A DNA stretch of 64,000 nucleotides from Siphonodentalium dalli (Eukaryota > Mollusca > Scaphopoda > Gadilida > Siphonodentaliidae): positions 56,277,899 to 56,341,898 of the forward strand of contig CP136067.1 in assembly GCA_032622095.1 (NCBI GenBank), written 5' to 3'. A program made the position numbers and the translations under genes. Shown in pieces: positions 33,201-47,966 of this stretch. Below the pieces are notes generated by a model. It saw nothing but the letters and a program-made list of their open reading frames with translations. It did no database searches and was not told the origin of the DNA. Position 1 is the first letter of the stretch. Every line of letters starts with the position of its first letter.

Positions 33201-36200
33201 ACAGTGTGACCGCTGGTAGTGTAAAGCCGCCCCACGCAGTTGAAATTTGGTAAAAACAGGTCATCACGGACTTCAATACGTCTATGTACAAACCGAACAT
33301 TATCGCTATTATGGCCCGTTTTTAGGGCTCCAGGACACCACACAAGCATAACCCACGAACATATCAGGCATGTCATTGTGGTCAACACATCATCCCTATT
33401 TAAAATTTAACCCCACGCAGCTGGATTTCTAGAGCACGAGGTCAGCACGGGTCCCGACATATTCGTCGTGATTTCATATAAATTGTCATTTCTACCTAAT
33501 TTCGAGGTACCAGGACACTCTACAGAGATAACCCTCCACATTAGTTGATTCATATGTGTAGACAGTGTGACCGCTGGTAGTGTAAAGCCGCCCCACGCAG
33601 TTGAAATTTGGTAAAAACAGGTCATCACGGACTTCAATACGTCTATGTACAAACCGAACATTATCGCTATTATGGCCCGTTTTTAGGGCTCCAGGACACC
33701 ACACACGCATAACCCACGAACATATCAGGCATGTCATTGTGGTCAACACATCATCCCTATTTACAATTTAACCCCAGGCAGCTGGATTTCTAGAGCACGA
33801 GGTCAGCACGGGTCCCGACATATTCGTCGTGATTTCATATAAATTGGGATTTCTACCTAATTTCGAGGTACCAGGACACTCTACAGAGATATCCCTCCAC
33901 ATTAGTCGATGCATATGTGTAGAGAGTGTGACCGCTGGTAGTGGAAAACCACCCCACGCAGTTGAAATTTGGTAAAAGCAGGTCATCACGGACTTCAATA
34001 CGTCTATGTACAAACCGAACATTATCGCTAGTATGGCCCGTTTTTAGGGCTCCAGGACACCACACACGCATAACCCACGAACATAACAGGCATGTCATTG
34101 TGGTCAACACATCATCCCTATTTACAATTTAACCCCACGCAGCTGGATTTCTAGAGCACGAGGTCAGCACGGGTCGCGACATATTCGTCGTGATTTCATA
34201 TAAATTGGCATTTCTACCTAATTTCGAGGTACCAGGACACTCTACAGAGATAACCCTCCACATAGGTTGATTCATATGTGTAGACAGTGTGACCGCTGGT
34301 AGTGTAAAGCCGCCCCACGCAGTTGAAATTTGGTAAAAACAGGTCATCACGGACTTCAATACGTCTATGTACAAACCGAACATTATCGCTATTATGGCCC
34401 GTTTTTAGGGCTCCAGGACACCACACACGCATAACCCACGAACATATCAGGCATGTCATTGTGGTCAACACATCATCCCTATTTACAATTTAACCCCACG
34501 CAGCTGGATTTCTAGAGCACGAGGTCAGCACGGGTCCCGACATATTCGTCGTGATTTCATATAAATTGGCATTTCTACCTAATTTCGAGGTACCAGGACA
34601 CTCTACAGAGATATCCCTCCACATTAGTTGATGCATATGTGTAGAGAGTGTGACCGCTGGTAGTGGAAAACCACCCCACGCAGTTGAAATTTGGTAAAAA
34701 CAGGTCATCACGGACTTCAATACGTCTATGTACAAACCGAACATTATCGCTAGTATGGCCCGTTTTTAGGGCTCCAGGACACCACACACGCATAACCCAC
34801 GAACATAACAGGCATGTCATTGTGGTCAACACATCATCCCTATTTACAATTTAACCCCACGCAGCTGGATTTCTAGAGCACGAGGTCAGCACGGGTCCCG
34901 ACATATTCGTCGTGATTTCATATAAATTGGCATTTCTACCTAATTTCGAGGTACCAGGACACTCTACAGAGATAACCCTCCACATTAGTTGATTCATATG
35001 TGTAGACAGTGTGACCGCTGGTAGTGTAAAGCCGCCCCACGCAGTTGAAATTTGGTAAAAACAGGTCATCACGGACTTCAATACGTCTATGTACAAACCG
35101 AACATTATCGCTATTATGGCCCGTTTTTAGGGCTCCAGGACACCACACAAGCATAACCCACGAACATATCAGGCATGTCATTGTGGTCAACACATCATCC
35201 CTATTTAAAATTTAACCCCACGCAGCTGGATTTCTAGAGCACGAGGTCAGCACGGGTCCCGACATATTCGTCGTGATTTCATATAAATTGGCATTTCTAC
35301 CTAATTTCGAGGTACCAGGGACACTCTACAGAGATATCCCTCCACATTAGTTGATGCATATGTGTAGAGAGTGTGACCGCTGGTAGTGGAAAACCACCCC
35401 ACGCAGTTGAAATTTGGTAAAAACAGGTCATCACGGACTTCAATACGTCTATGTACAAACCGAACATTATCGCTAGTATGGCCCGTTTTTAGGGCTCCAG
35501 GACACCACACACGCATAACCCACGAACATAACAGGCATGTCATTGTGGTCAACACATCATCCCTATTTACAATTTAACCCCACGCAGCTGGATTTCTAGA
35601 GCACGAGGTCAGCACGGGTCCCGACATATTCGTCGTGATTTCATATAAATTGGCATTTCTACCTAATTTCGAGGTACCAGGACACTCTACAGAGATAACC
35701 CTCCACATTAGTTGATTCATATGTGTAGACAGTGTGACCGCTGGTAGTGTAAAGCCGCCCCACGCAGTTGAAATTTGGTAAAAACAGGTCATCACGGACT
35801 TCAATACGTCTATGTACAAACCGAACATTATCGCTATTATGGCCCGTTTTTAGGGCTCCAGGACACCACACAAGCATAACCCACGAACATATCAGGCATG
35901 TCATTGTGGTCAACACATCATCCCTATTTAAAATTTAACCCCACGCAGCTGGATTTCTAGAGCACGAGGTCAGCACGGGTCCCGACATATTCGTCGTGAT
36001 TTCATATAAATTGTCATTTCTACCTAATTTCGAGGTACCAGGACACTCTACAGAGATAACCCTCCACATTAGTTGATTCATATGTGTAGACAGTGTGACC
36101 GCTGGTAGTGTAAAGCCGCCCCACGCAGTTGAAATTTGGTAAAAACAGGTCATCACGGACTTCAATACGTCTATGTACAAACCGAACATTATCGCTATTA

Positions 36201-39200
36201 TGGCCCGTTTTTAGGGCTCCAGGACACCACACACGCATAACCCACGAACATATCAGGCATGTCATTGTGGTCAACACATCATCCCTATTTACAATTTAAC
36301 CCCAGGCAGCTGGATTTCTAGAGCACGAGGTCAGCACGGGTCCCGACATATTCGTCGTGATTTCATATAAATTGGGATTTCTACCTAATTTCGAGGTACC
36401 AGGACACTCTACAGAGATATCCCTCCACATTAGTCGATGCATATGTGTAGAGAGTGTGACCGCTGGTAGTGGAAAACCACCCCACGCAGTTGAAATTTGG
36501 TAAAAGCAGGTCATCACGGACTTCAATACGTCTATGTACAAACCGAACATTATCGCTAGTATGGCCCGTTTTTAGGGCTCCAGGACACCACACACGCATA
36601 ACCCACGAACATAACAGGCATGTCATTGTGGTCAACACATCATCCCTATTTACAATTTAACCCCACGCAGCTGGATTTCTAGAGCACGAGGTCAGCACGG
36701 GTCGCGACATATTCGTCGTGATTTCATATAAATTGGCATTTCTACCTAATTTCGAGGTACCAGGACACTCTACAGAGATAACCCTCCACATAGGTTGATT
36801 CATATGTGTAGACAGTGTGACCGCTGGTAGTGTAAAGCCGCCCCACGCAGTTGAAATTTGGTAAAAACAGGTCATCACGGACTTCAATACGTCTATGTAC
36901 AAACCGAACATTATCGCTATTATGGCCCGTTTTTAGGGCTCCAGGACACCACACACGCATAACCCACGAACATATCAGGCATGTCATTGTGGTCAACACA
37001 TCATCCCTATTTACAATTTAACCCCACGCAGCTGGATTTCTAGAGCACGAGGTCAGCACGGGTCCCGACATATTCGTCGTGATTTCATATAAATTGGCAT
37101 TTCTACCTAATTTCGAGGTACCAGGACACTCTACAGAGATATCCCTCCACATTAGTTGATGCATATGTGTAGAGAGTGTGACCGCTGGTAGTGGAAAACC
37201 ACCCCACGCAGTTGAAATTTGGTAAAAACAGGTCATCACGGACTTCAATACGTCTATGTACAAACCGAACATTATCGCTAGTATGGCCCGTTTTTAGGGC
37301 TCCAGGACACCACACACACGCATAACCCACGAACATAACAGGCATGTCATTGTGGTCAACACATCATCCCTATTTACAATTTAACCCCACGCAGCTGGAT
37401 TTCTAGAGCACGAGGTCAGCACGGGTCCCGACATATTCGTCGTGATTTCATATAAATTGGCATTTCTACCTAATTTCGAGGTACCAGGACACTCTACAGA
37501 GATAACCCTCCACATTAGTTGATTCATATGTGTAGACAGTGTGACCGCTGGTAGTGTAAAGCCGCCCCACGCAGTTGAAATTTGGTAAAAACAGGTCATC
37601 ACGGACTTCAATACGTCTATGTACAAACCGAACATTATCGCTATTATGGCCCGTTTTTTAGGGCTCCAGGACACCACACAAGCATAACCCACGAACATAT
37701 CAGGCATGTCATTGTGGTCAACACATCATCCCTATTTAAAATTTAACCCCACGCAGCTGGATTTCTAGAGCACGAGGTCAGCACGGGTCCCGACATATTC
37801 GTCGTGATTTCATATAAATTGTCATTTCTACCTAATTTCGAGGTACCAGGACACTCTACAGAGATAACCCTCCACATTAGTTGATTCATATGTGTAGACA
37901 GTGTGACCGCTGGTAGTGTAAAGCCGCCCCACGCAGTTGAAATTTGGTAAAAACAGGTCATCACGGACTTCAATACGTCTATGTACAAACCGAACATTAT
38001 CGCTATTATGGCCCGTTTTTAGGGCTCCAGGACACCACACACGCATAACCCACGAACATATCAGGCATGTCATTGTGGTCAACACATCATCCCTATTTAC
38101 AATTTAACCCCAGGCAGCTGGATTTCTAGAGCACGAGGTCAGCACGGGTCCCGACATATTCGTCGTGATTTCATATAAATTGGGATTTCTACCTAATTTC
38201 GAGGTACCAGGACACTCTACAGAGATATCCCTCCACATTAGTCGATGCATATGTGTAGAGAGTGTGACCGCTGGTAGTGGAAAACCACCCCACGCAGTTG
38301 AAATTTGGTAAAAGCAGGTCATCACGGACTTCAATACGTCTATGTACAAACCGAACATTATCGCTAGTATGGCCCGTTTTTAGGGCTCCAGGACACCACA
38401 CACGCATAACCCACGAACATAACAGGCATGTCATTGTGGTCAACACATCATCCCTATTTACAATTTAACCCCACGCAGCTGGATTTCTAGAGCACGAGGT
38501 CAGCACGGGTCGCGACATATTCGTCGTGATTTCATATAAATTGGCATTTCTACCTAATTTCGAGGTACCAGGACACTCTACAGAGATAACCCTCCACATT
38601 AGTTGATTCATATGTGTAGACAGTGTGACCGCTGGTAGTGTAAAGCCGCCCCACGCAGTTGAAATTTGGTAAAAACAGGTCATCACGGACTTCAATACGT
38701 CTATGTACAAACCGAACATTATCGCTATTATGGCCCGTTTTTAGGGCTCCAGGACACCACACACGCATAACCCACGAACATACCAGGTATGTCATTGTGG
38801 TCAACACATCATCCCTATTTACAATTTAACCCCACGCAGCTGGATTTCTAGAGCACGAGGTCAGCACGGGTCCCGACATATTCGTCGTGATTTCATATAA
38901 ATTGGCATTTCTACCTAATTTCGAGGTACCAGGACACTCTACAGAGATAACCCTCCACATAGGTTGATTCATATGTGTAGACAGTGTGACCGCTGGTAGT
39001 GTAAAGCCGCCCCACGCAGTTGAAATTTGGTAAAAACAGGTCATCACGGACTTCAATACGTCTATGTACAAACCGAACATTATCGCTATTATGGCCCGTT
39101 TTTAGGGCTCCAGGACACCACACACGCATAACCCACGAACATATCAGGCATGTCATTGTGGTCAACACATCATCCCTATTTACAATTTAACCCCACGCAG

Positions 39201-42200
39201 CTGGATTTCTAGAGCACGAGGTCAGCACGGGTCCCGACATATTCGTCGTGATTTCATATAAATTGGCATTTCTACCTAATTTCGAGGTACCAGGACACTC
39301 TACAGAGATATCCCTCCACATTAGTTGATGCATATGTGTAGAGAGTGTGACCGCTGGTAGTGGAAAACCACCCCACGCAGTTGAAATTTGGTAAAAACAG
39401 GTCATCACGGACTTCAATACGTCTATGTACAAACCGAACATTATCGCTAGTATGGCCCGTTTTTAGGGCTCCAGGACACCACACACGCATAACCCACGAA
39501 CATAACAGGCATGTCATTGTGGTCAACACATCATCCCTATTTACAATTTAACCCCACGCAGCTGGATTTCTAGAGCACGAGGTCAGCACGGGTCCCGACA
39601 TATTCGTCGTGATTTCATATAAATTGGCATTTCTACCTAATTTCGAGGTACCAGGACACTCTACAGAGATATCCCTCCACATTAGTTGATGCATATGTGT
39701 AGAGAGTGTGACAGCTGGTAGTGGAAAACCACCCCACGCAGTTGAAATTTGGTAAAAACAGGTCATCACGGACTTCAATACGTCTATGTACAAACCGAAC
39801 ATTATCGCTAGTATGGCCCGTTTTTAGGGCTCCAGGACACCACACACGCATAACCCACGAACATAACAGGCATGTCATTGTGGTCAACACATCATCCCTA
39901 TTTACAATTTAACCCCACGCAGCTGGATTTCTAGAGCACGAGGTCTGCACGGGTCCCGACATATTCGTCGTGATTTAATATAAATGGGCATTTCTACCTA
40001 ATTTCGAGGTACCAGGACACTCTACAGAGATATCCCTCCACATTAGTTGATGCATATGTGTAGAGAGTGTGACCGCTGGTAGTGGAAAACCACCCCACGC
40101 AGTTGAAATTTGGTAAAAACAGGTCATCACGGACTTTGATCAATACGTCTATGTACAAACCGAACATTATCGCTAGTATGGCCCGTTTTTAGGGCTCCAG
40201 GACACCACATACGCATAACCCACGAACATAACATGCATGTCATTGTGGTCAACACATCATCCCTATTTACAATTTAACCGCACGCAGCTGGATTTCTAGA
40301 GCACGAGGTCAGCACGGGTCCCGACATATTCGTCGTGATTTCATATAAATTGGCATTTCTACCTAATTTCGAGGTACCAGGACACTCTACAGAGATAACC
40401 CTCCACATTAGTTGATTCATATGTGTAGACAGTGTGACCGCTGGTAGTGTAAAGCCGCCCCACGCAGTTGAAATTTGGTAAAAACAGGTCATCACGGACT
40501 TCAATACGTCTATGTACAAACCGAACATTATCGCTATTATGGCCCGTTTTTAGGGCTCCAGGACACCACACACGCATAACCCACGAACATATCAGGCATG
40601 TCATTGTGGTCAACACATCATCCCTATTTACAATTTAACCCCACGCAGCTGGATTTCTAGAGCACGAGGTCAGCACGGGTCCCGACATATTGGTCGTGAT
40701 TTCATATAAATTGGCATTTCTACCTAATTTCGAGGTACCAGGACACTCTACAGAGATAACCCTCCACATTAGTTGATTCATATGTGTAGACAGTGTGACC
40801 GCTGGTAGTGTAAAGCCGCCCCACGCAGTTGAAATTTGGTAAAAACAGGTCATCACGGACTTCAATACGTCTATGTACAAACCGAACATTATCGCTATTA
40901 TGGCCCGTTTTTAGGGCTCCAGGACACCACACACGCATAACCCACGAACATATCAGGCATGTCATTGTGGTCAACACATCATCCCTATTTACAATTTAAC
41001 CCCACGCAGCTGGATTTCTAGAGCACGAGGTCAGCACGGGTCCCGACATATTCGTCGTGATTTCATATAAATTGGCATTTCTACCTAATTTCGAGGTACC
41101 AGGACACTCTACAGAGATATCCCTCCACATTAGTTGATGCATATGTGTAGAGAGTGTGACCGCTGGTAGTGGAAAACCACCCCACGCAGTTGAAATTTGG
41201 TAAAAACAGGTCATCACGGACTTCAATACGTCTATGTACAAACCGAACATTATCGCTAGTATGGCCCGTTTTTAGGGCTCCAGGACACCACACACGCATA
41301 ACCCACTAACATAACAGGCATGTCATTGTGGTCAACACATCATCCCTATTTACAATTTAACCCCACGCAGCTGGATTTCTAGAGCACGAGGTCAGCACGG
41401 GTCCCGACATATTCGTCGTGATTTAATATAAATTGGCATTTCTACCTAATTTCGAGGTACCAGGACACTCTACAGAGATATCCCTCCACATTAGTTGATG
41501 CATATGTGTAGAGAGTGTGACCGCTGGTAGTGGAAAACCACCCCACGCAGTTGAAATTTGGTAAAAACAGGTCATCACGGACTTCAATACGTCTATGTAC
41601 AAACCGAACATTATCGCTAGTATGGCCCGTTTTTAGGGCTCCAGGACACCACACACGCATAACCCACGAACATAACAGGCATGTCCTTGTGGTCACCACA
41701 TCATCCCTATTTACAATTTAACCCCACGCAGCTGGATTTCTAGAGCACGAGGTCAGCACGGGTCCCGACATATTCGTCGTGATTTCATATAAATTGGCAT
41801 TTCTACCTAATTTCGAGGTACCAGGACACTCTACAGAGATAACCCTCCACATTAGTTGATTCATATGTGTAGACAGTGTGACCGCTGGTAGTGTAAAGCC
41901 GCCCCACGCAGTTGAAATTTGGTAAAAACAGGTCATCACGGACTTCAATACGTCTATGTACAAACCGAACATTATCGCTAGTATGGCCCGTTTTTAGGGC
42001 TCCAGGACACCACACACGCATAACCCACGAACATATCAGGCATGTCATTGTGGTCAACACATCATCCATATTTACAATTTAACCCCACGCAGCTGGATTT
42101 CTAGAGCACGAGGTCAGCACGGGTCCCGACATATTGGTCGTGATTTCATATAAATTGGCATTTCTACCTAATTTCGAGGTACCAGGACACTCTACAGAGA

Positions 42201-45200
42201 TATCCCTCCACATTAGTTGATGCATATGTGTAGAGAGTGTGACCGCTGGTAGTGGAAAACCACCCCACCCAGTTGAAATTTGGTAAAAACAGGTCATCAC
42301 GGACTTCAATACGTCTATGTACAAACCGAACATTATCGCTAGTATGGCCCGTTTTTAGGGCTCCAGGACACCACACACGCATAACCCACGAACATAACAG
42401 GCATGTCATTGTGGTCAACACATCATCCCTATTTACAATTTAACCCCACGCAGCTGGATTTCTAGAGCACGAGGTCAGCACGGGTCCCGACATATTCGTC
42501 GTGATTTCATATAAATTGGCATTTCTACCTAATTTCGAGGTACCAGGACACTCTACAGAGATATCCCTCCACATTAGTTGATTCATATGTGTAGACAGTG
42601 TGACCGCTGGTAGTGGAAAACCACCCCACGCAGTTGAAATTTGGTAAAAACAGGTCATCACGGACTTCAATACGTCTATGTACAAACCGAACATTATCGC
42701 TATTATGGCCCGTTTTTAGGGCTCCAGGACACCACACACGCATAACCCACGAACATATCAGGCATATCATTGTGGTCAACACATCATCCCTATTTACAAT
42801 TTAACCCCACGCAGCTGGATTTCTAGAGCACGAGGTCAGCACGGGTCCCAACATATTCGTCGTGATTTCATATCAATTGGCATTTCTACCTAATTTCGAG
42901 GTACCAGGACACTCTACAGAGATATCCCTCCACATTAGTTGATGCATATGTGTAGAGAGTGTGACCGCTGGTAGTGGAAAACCACCCCACGCAGTTGAAA
43001 TTTGGTAAAAACAGGTCATCACGGACTTCAATACGTCTATGTACAAACCGAACATTATCGCTAGTATGGCCCGTTTTTAGGGCTCCAGGACACCACATAC
43101 GCATAACCCACGAACATAACAGGCATGTCTTTGTGGTCAACACATCATCCCTATTTACAATTTAACCCCACGCAGCTGGATTTCTAGAGCACGAGGTCAG
43201 CACGGGTCCCGACATATTCGTCGTGATTTCATATAAATTGGCATTTCTACCTAATTTCGAGGTACCAGGACACTCTACAGAGATAACCCTCCACATTAGT
43301 TGATTCATATGTGTAGACAGTGTGACTGCTGGTAGTGTAAAGCCGCCCCACGCAGTTGAAATTTGGTAAAAACAGGTCATCACGGACTTCAATACGTCTA
43401 TGTACAAACCGAACATTATCGCTATTATGGCCCGTTTTTAGGGCTCCAGGACACCACACACGCATAACCCACGAACATATCAGGCATGTCATTGTGGTCA
43501 ACACATCATCTTTATTTACAATTTAACCCCACGCAGCTGGATTTCTAGAGCACGAGGTCAGCACGGGTCCCTCCACATTGGTCGTGATTTCATATAAATT
43601 GGCATTTCTACCTAATTTCGAGGTACCAGGACACTCTACAGAGATAACCCTCCACATTAGTTGATTCATATGTGTAGACAGTGTGGCCGCTGGTAGTGTA
43701 AAGCCGCCCCACGCAGTTGAAATTTGGTAAAAACAGGTCATCACGGACTTCAATACGTCTATGTACAAACCGAACATTATCGCTAGTATGGCGCGTTTTT
43801 AGGGCGCCAGGACACCACGCACGCATAACCCACGAACATAACAGGCATGTCATTGTGGTCAACACATCATCCCTATTTACAATTTAACCCCACGCAGCTG
43901 GATTTCTAGAGCACGAGGTCAGCACGGGTCCCGACATATTCGTCGTGATTTCATATAAATTGGCATTTCTACCTAATTTCGAGGTACCAGGACACTCTAC
44001 AGAGATAACCCTCCACATTAGTTGATTCATATGTGTAGACAGTGTGACCGCTGGTAGTGTAAAGCCGCCCCACGCAGTTGAAATTTGGTAAAAACAGGTC
44101 ATCACGGACTTCAATACGTCTATGTACAAACCGAACATTATCGCTATTATGGCCCGTTTTTAGGGCTCCAGGACACCACACACGCATAACCCACGAACAT
44201 ATCAGGCATGTCATTGTGGTCAACACATCAGCCATATTTACAATTTAACCCCACGCAGCTGGATTTCTAGAGCACGAGGTCAGCACGGGTCCGGACATAT
44301 TCGTCGTGATTTCATATAGATTGGCATTTCTACCTAATTTCGAGGTACCAGGACACTCTACAGAGATATCCCTCCACATTAGTTGATGCATATTTGTAGA
44401 GAGTGTGACCGCTGGTAGTGGAAAACCACCCACGCAGTTGAAATTTGGCAAAAGCAGGTCATCACGGAATTCAATACTTCTATGTACAAACCGAACATGA
44501 TCGCTATTATGGCCCGTTTTTAGGGCTCCAGGACACCACACACGCATAACCCGCGAACATAACAGGCATGTCATTGTGGTCAACACATCAGCCATATTTA
44601 CAATTTAACCCCACGCAGCTGGATTTCTAGAGCACGAGGTCAGCACGGGTCCCGACATATTCTTCGTGATTTCATATAAATTGGCATTTCTACCTAATTT
44701 CGAGGTACCAGGACACTCTACAGAGATATCCCTCCACATTAGTTGATGCATATGTGTAGAGAGTGTGACCGCTGGTAGTGGAAAACCACCCCACGCAGTT
44801 GAAATTTGGTAAAAACAGGTCATCACGGACTTCAATACGTCTATTTACAAACCGAACATTATCGCTAGTATGGCCCGTTTTTAGGGCTCCAGGACACCAC
44901 ACACGCATAACCCACGAACATAGCAGGCATGTCATTGTGGTCAACACATCATCCCTATTTACAATTTAACCCCACGCAGCTGGATTTCTAGAGCACGAGG
45001 TCAGCACGGGTCCCGACATATTCGTCGTGATTTCATATAAATTGGCATTTCTACCTAATTTCGAGGTACCAGGACACTCTACAGAGATAACCCTCCACAT
45101 TAGTCGATTCATATTTGTAGAGAGTGTGACCGCTGGTAGTGGAAAACCACCCACGCAGTTGAAATTTGGCAAAAGCAGGTCATCACGGAATTCAATACTT

Positions 45201-46890
45201 CTATGTACAAACCGAACATGATCGCTATTATGGCCCGTTTTTAGGGCTCCAGGACACCACACACGCATAACCCGCGAACATAACAGGCATGTCATTGTGG
45301 TCAACACATCAGCCATATTTACAATTTAACCCCACGCAGCTGGATTTCTAGAGCACGAGGTCAGCACGGGTCCCGACATATTCTTCGTGATTTCATATAA
45401 ATTGGCATTTCTACCTAATTTCGAGGTACCAGGACACTCTACAGAGATATCCCTCCATATTAATTGATGCATATTTGTAGAGAGTGTGACCGCTGGTAGT
45501 GGAAAACCACCCACGCAGTTGAAATTTGGCAAAAGCAGGTCATCACGGAATTCAATACTTCTATGTACAAACCGAACATGATCGCTATTATGGCCCGTTT
45601 TTAGGGCTCCAGGACACCACACACGCATAACCCACGAACATAGCAGGTATGTCATTGTGGTCAACACATCAGCCCTAATTACAATTTAACCCCACGCAGC
45701 TGGATTTCTAGTGCACGAGGTCAGCACGGGTCCCGACATATTCGTCGTGATTTCATATAGATTGGCATTTCTACCTAATTTCGAGGTACCAGGACACTCT
45801 ACAGAGATATCCCTCCACATTAGTTGACTCATATTTGTAGAGAGTGTGACCGCTGGTATTGGAAAACCACCCCACGCAGTTGAAATTTGGTAAAAGTAGG
45901 TCATCACGTACTTCAATACGTCTATGTACAAACCGAACATTATCGCTATTATAGCCCGTTTTTAGGGCTCCAGGACACTCCACACGCATAACCCACGAAC
46001 ATAGCAGGTATGTCATTGTGGTCAACACATCAGCCCTAATTACAATTTAACCCCACGCAGCTGGATTTCTAGTGCACGAGGTCAGCACGGGTCCCGACAT
46101 ATTCGTCGTGATTTCATATAGATTGGCATTTCTACCTAATTTCGAGGTACCAGGACACTCTACAGAGATATCCCTCCACATTAGTTGATGCATATGTGTA
46201 GAGAGTGTGACCGCTGGTATACAGTGGAAAACCACCCCACGCAGTTGAAATTTGGTAAAAAATGTCATCACGGACTTCAATACGTCTATGTACAAACCAA
46301 AAATTATCGCTTTTATGGCCCGTGTTTAGGGCTCAAGGACACTCCACACGCATAATCCACGAACATAACAGGTATATCATTGTGGTCAACACATCAACCC
46401 TAATTACAATTTAACCCCACGTAGTCGGATTTCTAGAGCATGAGGTCAGCACTGGTCCCGACATATTCGTCGTGATTTCATATAAATTTGCATTTCTACC
46501 TAATTTCGAGGTACCAGGACAATCTTCAGAGATATCCCTCAACATTAGTTGATGCAAATGTGTAGACAGTGTGACCGCTGGTAGTGGAAAACCACCGCAC
46601 GCAGTTGAAATTTGGGAAAAGTATAATAGGTAATCACGGACTTCAATACTTCAGTGTACAGACCGAACATTATCGTTATTATGGCCCGATTTTAGAGCTC
46701 CAGGTCACTCCACACGCATATCCCACGAACATGGTTAGTCTTTAGTGGTGGTCACCACATCAGTCCTAATTACAGTTTAACCCCGCGCAGCCTGATATCT
46801 AGAGCCGATGTCAGCACGGGTCCCGACATATTCGTCGTGGTTTAATATAAATTGTCATTTTTACCTAATTTCGAGGTGCCATGACTCTTT
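30287..46890 (-). repeat. Satellite array 1, ~361-bp monomer, ~46 copies
   Basis: Near-identical tandem monomers with a 361-bp period. Unit landmarks are CCCCACGCAGCTGGATTTCT, GGTACCAGGACACTCTACAG and TTGAAATTTGGTAAAAACAG. Two main subfamilies alternate: one has GTGTAAAGCCGCCCC with TTGATTCATA and AGACAGTG, the other GTGGAAAACCACCCC with TTGATGCATA and AGAGAGTG. Because 361 is not a multiple of three, all 63-116-codon frames are periodic shadows on both strands, and I call no gene. Units are most alike at about 31-43 kb and diverge toward 46.9 kb. Strand is assigned relative to array 2, which is inverted. Confidence 0.97.
31241..39547 (-). repeat. Higher-order repeat domain of array 1 (A-B-C-D-E-F)
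   Basis: Shared variants define monomer types. A has AAATTGTCATTTC. B has CCCCAGGCAGCTGG and TTAGTCGATG. C ends in ACCAGGTATG. D has CACATAGGTTGATTC. E is the second subfamily. F has ACAAGCATAACCC and TTTAAAATTTAAC. Order by start: A 31241, B, C, D, E, F; A 33407, B, C/D hybrid, E, F, E, F; A 35935, B, C/D hybrid, E, F; A 37743, B, C, D, E. Periods are thus 6, 7 and 5 monomers (2166, 2528 and 1808 bp). Confidence 0.85.
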
Positions 46891-47280
46891 GGAGATGTCC
46901 GTCCACATTAGTGATTTCGCATCAATTGCCGTGTTTACCTAATTGCGAGGTACCGGGACTCGCTGTGGAGATGTACATGCGCCCTCAAATTTTGGTTATT
47001 AGTAGTGCGTTTCTCATTACCTCTGATAATGGGAAACCACCTCACACAGTTACATGAAGTTTGGCAAAAGTATGTCATCATGGACCCTTGATATTTACAC
47101 AACAAACTCATCTGATAACCAGCCGATAAATAAGTTATTCCAGTAGTAATCTCTATACTATAGTGACCGTTACAAATGAACACACGCAGCTCAAGGACGA
47201 TGTCAACACGAGCCAGGGCATAAATGTCGTGATTTCAAATAAATCGTCATTTGAGTCCAATTTCAGGATGCTCAGCGTTA
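46891..47280 (-). repeat. Decayed satellite edge
   Basis: Satellite phrases persist with heavy substitution and indels (TACCTAATTGCGAGGTACCG, GGGAAACCACCTCACACAGT, GTCGTGATTTCAAATAAAT), then fade at about 47280. Divergence rises stepwise from about 46.3 kb. Confidence 0.75.
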
Positions 47281-47394
47281 TTTGGTAATGGAGTGAAGTA
47301 TATTTTTAGAGATCGAAGAAGTTATCGACTCTATACAGCTGAGGATGTGAAGAATACGCCATGTCACTAACTCGCGGCCATATTGGAACCACAG

Positions 47395-47545
47395 GCTCGG
47401 TTCAGCGGTTATAGTGCTATACATGTCAAAGTTCTGGAGTAGCATTTCCGTATATGGAAACCGGAATAATCCATAACTTCGTTATCTGATCTGGAAAGCT
47501 ACTCCAAAACATTGACCTTTATCACTAAAACCACGAAACCTGAGC
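47395..47545. repeat. Imperfect inverted repeat, ~53-bp arms
   Basis: Left 47395-47449 (GTTCTGGAGTAGCATTTCC at its end) pairs with right 47493-47545 (GGAAAGCTACTCCAAAAC at its start). The loop is about 43 bases. Likely an old MITE in the inter-array spacer. Confidence 0.7.
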
Positions 47546-47774
47546 TGGATAAATCTCGGAAATCACGGATCGGAGCTGGATTAATCCAAAACGGCAGCGA
47601 CTCAGTGATCTCGCTTATCATCACAGAATCTGATACCGGTATGTATATCAGACATTTATATCAGAGCGCATATGTCCCGCTTTTAGAGTTGATGACCACT
47701 AAAGATGTATAAATCGCTAGCAAATTCGCAAGATTGTCAAGATGTAGAAAAATTCAAATGGTTACGAGAATATA

Positions 47775-47964
47775 GTGGGGCTCGTTAGGTTCAATCGTAA
47801 AAGTGGGCATAAGTGTATTTTGAGTATGTTAGTACTATAGTACTATATCTTTGAGAATCGTTGATAAAAATGGGCGTAAGTATATTTTCGACAGAGCAGG
47901 GCGTCATATTTGAGCGTCATGTTTGTGTATATTTTTGACTAACGATTGAACCTAACGAGCCCCC
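47775..47964. mobile_element. 190-bp MITE with TA flanks
   Basis: Perfect 22-bp inverted termini starting GGGGCTCGTTAGGTTCAATC (47777-47798 and 47942-47963), one extra outer base on each side, and TA at 47773-47774 and 47965-47966. TA duplication suggests a Tc1/mariner-type MITE, though TA by chance is common here. Inside, GGGCATAAGTGTATTTT and GGGCGTAAGTATATTTT are repeated about 80 bp apart. Confidence 0.75.
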
Positions 47965-47966
47965 TA

